A stretch of 64,000 bases of DNA from a sulfur-oxidizing endosymbiont of Gigantopelta aegis. GTDB taxonomy: Bacteria; Pseudomonadota; Gammaproteobacteria; GRL18. The DNA lies in the NCBI RefSeq assembly GCF_016097415.1, contig NZ_JAEHGE010000001.1, forward strand, positions 3,273,157 through 3,337,156, read 5' to 3'. Shown in pieces: positions 60,471 to 64,000 of this stretch (position 1 is the first letter of the stretch; each line of letters starts with the position of its first letter). The position numbers were made by a program, and so were the translations under genes. Under the pieces are notes generated by a model that was not told the origin of the DNA, made no database searches, and worked only from the letters and a program-made list of their open reading frames with translations.

Positions 60471-61652
60471 TTAGAGTATGATTCTATCATAAGTCCAGTA
60501 CAAGCCGATTAGAGCGATTAACAAGGAACCGGGAATCACAACAAATTTCCTATATTGCTGCTCATTGGCCAATTGTCTACGCAGACCAAAGCCAAGGATT
60601 AAATAAGCCACTAGAATAATGGATAATTGGGCTATTTCTACCCCGACATTAAAGCTAATTAAAGCCGTCGCAAAATCATTTTCCGGCATACCAAAGTCAG
60701 ATAAAACGCTGGCGAATCCCATTCCATGTAAAAGGCCAAAGGCAAACACAATGAACAGACGACTACGATGCAAACGCGGAGAAACAATGTTTTCAATGCC
60801 AATAAAGGCAATCGACAAGGCAATCAAGGGTTCAACAATATTGGCAGGCAAATTAATATAGCCATTCATCGATAGGCCCAGGGTAATGGTATGGGCAATG
60901 GTGAACATCGTGACTTGCCATAATAAGGGCTTCATACGGACACTGAGAAGAAAAATTCCCAGAATAAACAAAATATGATCCAATCCCTTAGGCAGAATAT
61001 GTTCAAAACCAGAGACAAGATAGACTTGAATTATTTCCAACACGGTCTGTTGAGTAAACACTTCAGTCAAGGAAAAAGGCTGGCTAATCTCATCGTCTTT
61101 CAACCATTGCCAAGATGACCAATGCCATTTTTCATTCACTTCATCCACTTGACGCACACGTACTGCATTATCGCCAAAACGCTCAGGATAATACCAGGAT
61201 AATGATTCCGCCGACGTATCTATCGCCCCGGATAAAATAATCACACTGATTCTAGGGACTTTGACATAGCCCCGCTCAGGGATAGTCACTTTGTCTATAT
61301 GGGGCTGTGTTCGCTGGCCATTGATCAGCAGCTTTACTTCATCTAAAAAGTCACTTTCAAAAGGCACAAAAGCCTGACGTAATTTTTCTGGAGGGAGTAC
61401 ACGTAAATCATCATAGGCCTGTGCATTGGGCGACTCTTTGGTATTCTTATAACGGGCATTAATACCTGTTAATAACGCTTCAATACTGGCACGAATTTCT
61501 ATTTGATAAGTACCATCTGTTTTGACACTAATTTCAATCAGAGCAGGCTTTACCACGTCGGCATGGGCAATGCTGCTCCCCAAAATGGTCGCTAAAGTAA
61601 GAAAACTAAGAAAAAGAGTGCATAAAGCATAAAAATAAGATTTTCTGATCAT
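60471..61652 (-). CDS. HupE/UreJ-like membrane protein
   Basis: The signal peptide (FLSFLTLATILGSSIAHAD) is followed by a periplasmic domain of about 180 residues and six or seven membrane helices. The conserved pattern HILPKGLDHILFILGIFLL, FTIAHTITLGLS and LLHGMGFASVL supplies His and Asp residues suited to metal transport. This fits the second HupE/UreJ family; nickel or another metal is the suspected cargo. It is divergent from soxB, so a shared regulatory region of about 150 bp is likely. Confidence 0.8.
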   Translation of the reverse strand: MIRKSYFYALCTLFLSFLTLATILGSSIAHADVVKPALIEISVKTDGTYQIEIRASIEALLTGINARYKNTKESPNAQAYDDLRVLPPEKLRQAFVPFESDFLDEVKLLINGQRTQPHIDKVTIPERGYVKVPRISVIILSGAIDTSAESLSWYYPERFGDNAVRVRQVDEVNEKWHWSSWQWLKDDEISQPFSLTEVFTQQTVLEIIQVYLVSGFEHILPKGLDHILFILGIFLLSVRMKPLLWQVTMFTIAHTITLGLSMNGYINLPANIVEPLIALSIAFIGIENIVSPRLHRSRLFIVFAFGLLHGMGFASVLSDFGMPENDFATALISFNVGVEIAQLSIILVAYLILGFGLRRQLANEQQYRKFVVIPGSLLIALIGLYWTYDRIIL

Positions 61653-61804
61653 AAAAACAACTTCTATCGATATAAAACGATTAAATTCCTAAAAAAAGTA
61701 TGATATAAAAGAAAAATTATTATACTATAAAAAAAAACTAAAAAGCTTACACTTAATCCTCGATTAATAGCTCAAACCCCATAGTTAAAACCATAGGATG
61801 TTTT

Positions 61805-63724
61805 ATGTCACCAATAAATCGCCGAAAATTTATAAAATACATTGGTACAAGTGCAGCTGCCACCAGTCTTCCTGCGATGTTACCGCTTAGCACAGCCAAC
61901 GCCACGCAAGGCAAAAAGTTTCCTAAAGATTTCTATCACTTACCGATTCAAGGCAATGTTCGTATTTTGCATATCACCGATGTTCATGGTCAGTTAAATC
62001 CCGTTTATTTTCGTGAGCCCAATGTTAATTTAGGTGTCGGCGATGCTTATGGTCGTCCTCCTCATGTGGTCGGGAAAAAACTGCTTAAATGGATGGATTT
62101 AAGTACTGATAGTCCAGAAGCCTATGCTTATACTTATCTGAATTTTGATAATGTCGCACCGATTTATGGCAAAACCGGTGGCTTCGCACAAATTAAAACT
62201 TTGCTCAAACGCTTGCGTAGCCAAGCCGGTGGCAGACAAAACACCCTCACCATTGATGGCGGTGATTTATGGCAGGGCTCTGGTACGGCCTTGTGGACTC
62301 GTGGCGTTGATATGGTTGAAGCCTCCAATATTATGGGTGTCGATGTCATGGTTGGTCACTGGGAATTTACCTATCGTGAAGAAGAAGTGTTAAGTAATGT
62401 TGCCTTATTTAAGGGAGACTTTATTGGCCAAAATGTGCGGGTCAAAGAAGAGGCCATTATGAGCGATGAGTATCCCGCCATGGTGCAGCGCTTTGATGGT
62501 AACGGGCTTTATGATGAAGATTCCGGCCATGCTTTTCGACCCTATGTCATTAAGGAAGTCAATGGTGCTCGTATTTGTATCATTGGTCAGGCCTTTCCTC
62601 GTACTGGCAATGCCAACCCTCAGGAGTTCTTTCCTGACTGGTCTTTTGGCTTGCGCGAAGACGATATGATAGAGCTGGTCAAAGAGATACAAAAAAATGA
62701 AAAGCCTGATGCCATTGTCTTACTCTCCCATAATGGTATGGATGTGGATATTAAAATGGCGGAAAATGTCCCCGGCCTGAATGCCGTATTCGGTGGTCAT
62801 ACGCATGATGGTATGCCCAAGCCGCTCAAAGTAAAAAATGTCAGCGGTGGCACTTGCTTAGTGACCAATGCCGGTTCTAATGGTAAATATATCGGTGTTA
62901 TGGATTTTGATATTCAAAAAGGCAAAATCAAGGCCATTCATTACAAAATGCTACCCATTATCACTAACTGGCTACCCGCCGATAAAGAAATGGCCGCCTA
63001 TATTAAACAAATGCGCCAGACTAAATACGATGACAAAATCATTGAGAGTCGCGCCAAGGAATATTTCTTTAATAAAAATAGAGTCGGCAAAAGCTATGAA
63101 GAAATTCTCAGTGAAAAACTCGCCATTGCGGATCGTACCTTGTATCGCCGAGGCAATTTTATGGGTACCTGGGATCAGGTACTTTGCAATGCCCTAAGGC
63201 ATGAATACAATGCTGATGTGGCCATGTCTCCCGGTGTTCGTTGGGGAACAACAACGCTAGGGGGTGACTGGATCACAATGGAAGATGTGATGACTCAATG
63301 TGCAATCACTTATGGTGAAACCTATGTGGCTGAAATGACTGGCCATGATTTATTGAACATTCTGGAAGGCGTTGCTGATAATTTATTCGACCCCGATCCT
63401 TATTTGCAATCAGGAGGTGACATGGTGCGTGTCGGTGGCATGAATTATACCATTGATCCCGCTAAGAAATTATACGAACGCATCAGCGATGCCCGCTTAG
63501 ATAATGGGCATGTTATTGAAGCGGATATGACTTATAAAGTCGCTGGCTGGGCTTCTGTCAGTCGTACTCCTGAGGGACGCTTGATGTGGGACATCGTTCG
63601 AGACTATATTCTAGCCAAGCGTGGGAGCGATAATGTATTGAAGTTACCCATTATTAATCACCCTAAATTGGTCGGCGTTAAGAAAAATCCAGGCATTGCC
63701 GATTACCCCGGTGAATTGGAATAA
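61805..63724 (+). CDS. soxB: Thiosulfohydrolase SoxB
   Basis: SoxB hydrolyses the sulfone group from SoxY-bound thiosulfate in the periplasm, using two manganese ions. A Tat signal (NRRKFIKYIGTSAAAT, ending STANA) fits the tatABC genes in this window. Metallophosphoesterase motifs are ITDVHGQ, TIDGGDLWQGSGT, VGHWEFTY, LLSHNGMD and FGGHTHDGM; the C-terminal nucleotidase domain follows. PVYFREPNVNLGVGDAYGRP is a SoxB-specific stretch. It is 639 residues. AGGA precedes the ATG. No other sox gene is visible here, a layout common where soxB stands apart from soxXYZA. Confidence 0.95.
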   Translation: MSPINRRKFIKYIGTSAAATSLPAMLPLSTANATQGKKFPKDFYHLPIQGNVRILHITDVHGQLNPVYFREPNVNLGVGDAYGRPPHVVGKKLLKWMDLSTDSPEAYAYTYLNFDNVAPIYGKTGGFAQIKTLLKRLRSQAGGRQNTLTIDGGDLWQGSGTALWTRGVDMVEASNIMGVDVMVGHWEFTYREEEVLSNVALFKGDFIGQNVRVKEEAIMSDEYPAMVQRFDGNGLYDEDSGHAFRPYVIKEVNGARICIIGQAFPRTGNANPQEFFPDWSFGLREDDMIELVKEIQKNEKPDAIVLLSHNGMDVDIKMAENVPGLNAVFGGHTHDGMPKPLKVKNVSGGTCLVTNAGSNGKYIGVMDFDIQKGKIKAIHYKMLPIITNWLPADKEMAAYIKQMRQTKYDDKIIESRAKEYFFNKNRVGKSYEEILSEKLAIADRTLYRRGNFMGTWDQVLCNALRHEYNADVAMSPGVRWGTTTLGGDWITMEDVMTQCAITYGETYVAEMTGHDLLNILEGVADNLFDPDPYLQSGGDMVRVGGMNYTIDPAKKLYERISDARLDNGHVIEADMTYKVAGWASVSRTPEGRLMWDIVRDYILAKRGSDNVLKLPIINHPKLVGVKKNPGIADYPGELE

Positions 63725-63750
63725 TCAATTCTATAAACTAAGCGACGATT

Positions 63751-63780
63751 AAAGGTGGATGTGCAATTTTATCCACCTTT
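63751..63780. terminator. Hairpin downstream of soxB, possibly bidirectional
   Basis: AAAGGTGGAT pairs perfectly with ATCCACCTTT around a 10-nt loop. The flanks are AT-rich but there is no long T tract, so efficiency is uncertain. It separates the convergent soxB and the next gene. Confidence 0.65.
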
Positions 63781-63808
63781 GAATTCACTTTATCAATGTT
63801 AAAAACCA

Positions 63809-64000
63809 TCAAAATAAATCCACTTCCCCCTGCTCTTCCGAGGTACTCTCAAATTGTTTTTTCTGTGTCACTAACTCATCGATCAAGCTAACGACTTCTT
63901 CACTGCTCGATTCTGTCTGCTTGAAATAGTCCATTAGTTTGTCTTGTAACTCTTGATTATGCTGCCAGTCATCGTCCTTAACCATAGCCAAAATTTGATG
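63809..64000 (-). CDS. Unidentified acidic protein, C-terminal part (runs off the right edge)
   Basis: The frame is open to the window edge, so the true start lies beyond it. The visible residues are acidic and Ser/Glu-rich (TESSSEEVVSLIDELVTQKK, then STSEEQGEVDLF), and probably form a helical C terminus. I do not recognise the family. Confidence 0.45.
   Translation of the reverse strand, partial: HQILAMVKDDDWQHNQELQDKLMDYFKQTESSSEEVVSLIDELVTQKKQFESTSEEQGEVDLF

Overview
The window is chromosomal DNA of a sulfur-oxidising gammaproteobacterium. The gene content points this way: nudE next to yrfG, hisBHAF-hisI-hisE-HIT-tatABC, an oxygen-sensing fnr, recC-recB-recD, recX-alaS-lysC-csrA-tRNA-Ser-tRNA-Arg, and a Tat-exported soxB (thiosulfate oxidation) at the right end. 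The DNA is AT-rich. I cannot place the genus from sequence alone.

Layout. 1-7.7 kb: nucleotide housekeeping genes, then a signalling block (an RpfC-like hybrid kinase and a tandem-receiver protein), zapE and fnr, with a perfect FNR site upstream of fnr. 7.9-13.9 kb: an intact histidine/HIT/Tat run. 13.9-30 kb: an exopolysaccharide locus (Wza-like export protein, outer-membrane barrel, sugar-phosphate transferase, O-antigen ligase-like protein, acyltransferase) that is heavily hit by mobile DNA: an IS3-family element, an ISL3-family element, and a 5,090-bp transposon inserted in the ligase gene. 30-35.6 kb: two sensor kinases, a YheT-type hydrolase, a CvfB-like S1 protein and an SCP-2-like protein. 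35.7-45.3 kb: a HipA remnant and intact recBCD. 45.4-54.6 kb: a decayed accessory zone holding a broken HD-GYP gene, a HEPN-like gene, an IS1595-family element, a broken HNH nuclease, a broken methyltransferase with a helicase/PLD-type remnant, and a Fic gene split by a second copy of the IS3 element. 54.8-64 kb: core genes again, ending with a HupE/UreJ-like membrane protein divergent from soxB.

The most notable object is the element at 23097-28186. It has 26-bp terminal inverted repeats and a perfect 9-bp target duplication, and it carries only two genes: a zinc-ribbon transposase and, 13 bp downstream, an approximately 1,050-residue single-chain restriction-modification protein (PD-(D/E)XK-like N terminus, DPTCGS and NPPW methylase motifs, C-terminal target-recognition region). 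It looks like a self-mobilising one-protein defence transposon, now inactivated by many small indels. Removing it together with one target duplication restores the ligase reading frame.

The window also has several families of short palindromic repeats. One family consists of two elements whose arms are inverted relative to a shared 95-bp core, and that core occurs alone elsewhere. Another is a 180-bp palindrome, one partial copy of which has fused into an HD-GYP gene. Nearly all broken genes are accessory, and their lesions are mostly one-base deletions in homopolymers, while long core genes (recB, recC, alaS) are intact.
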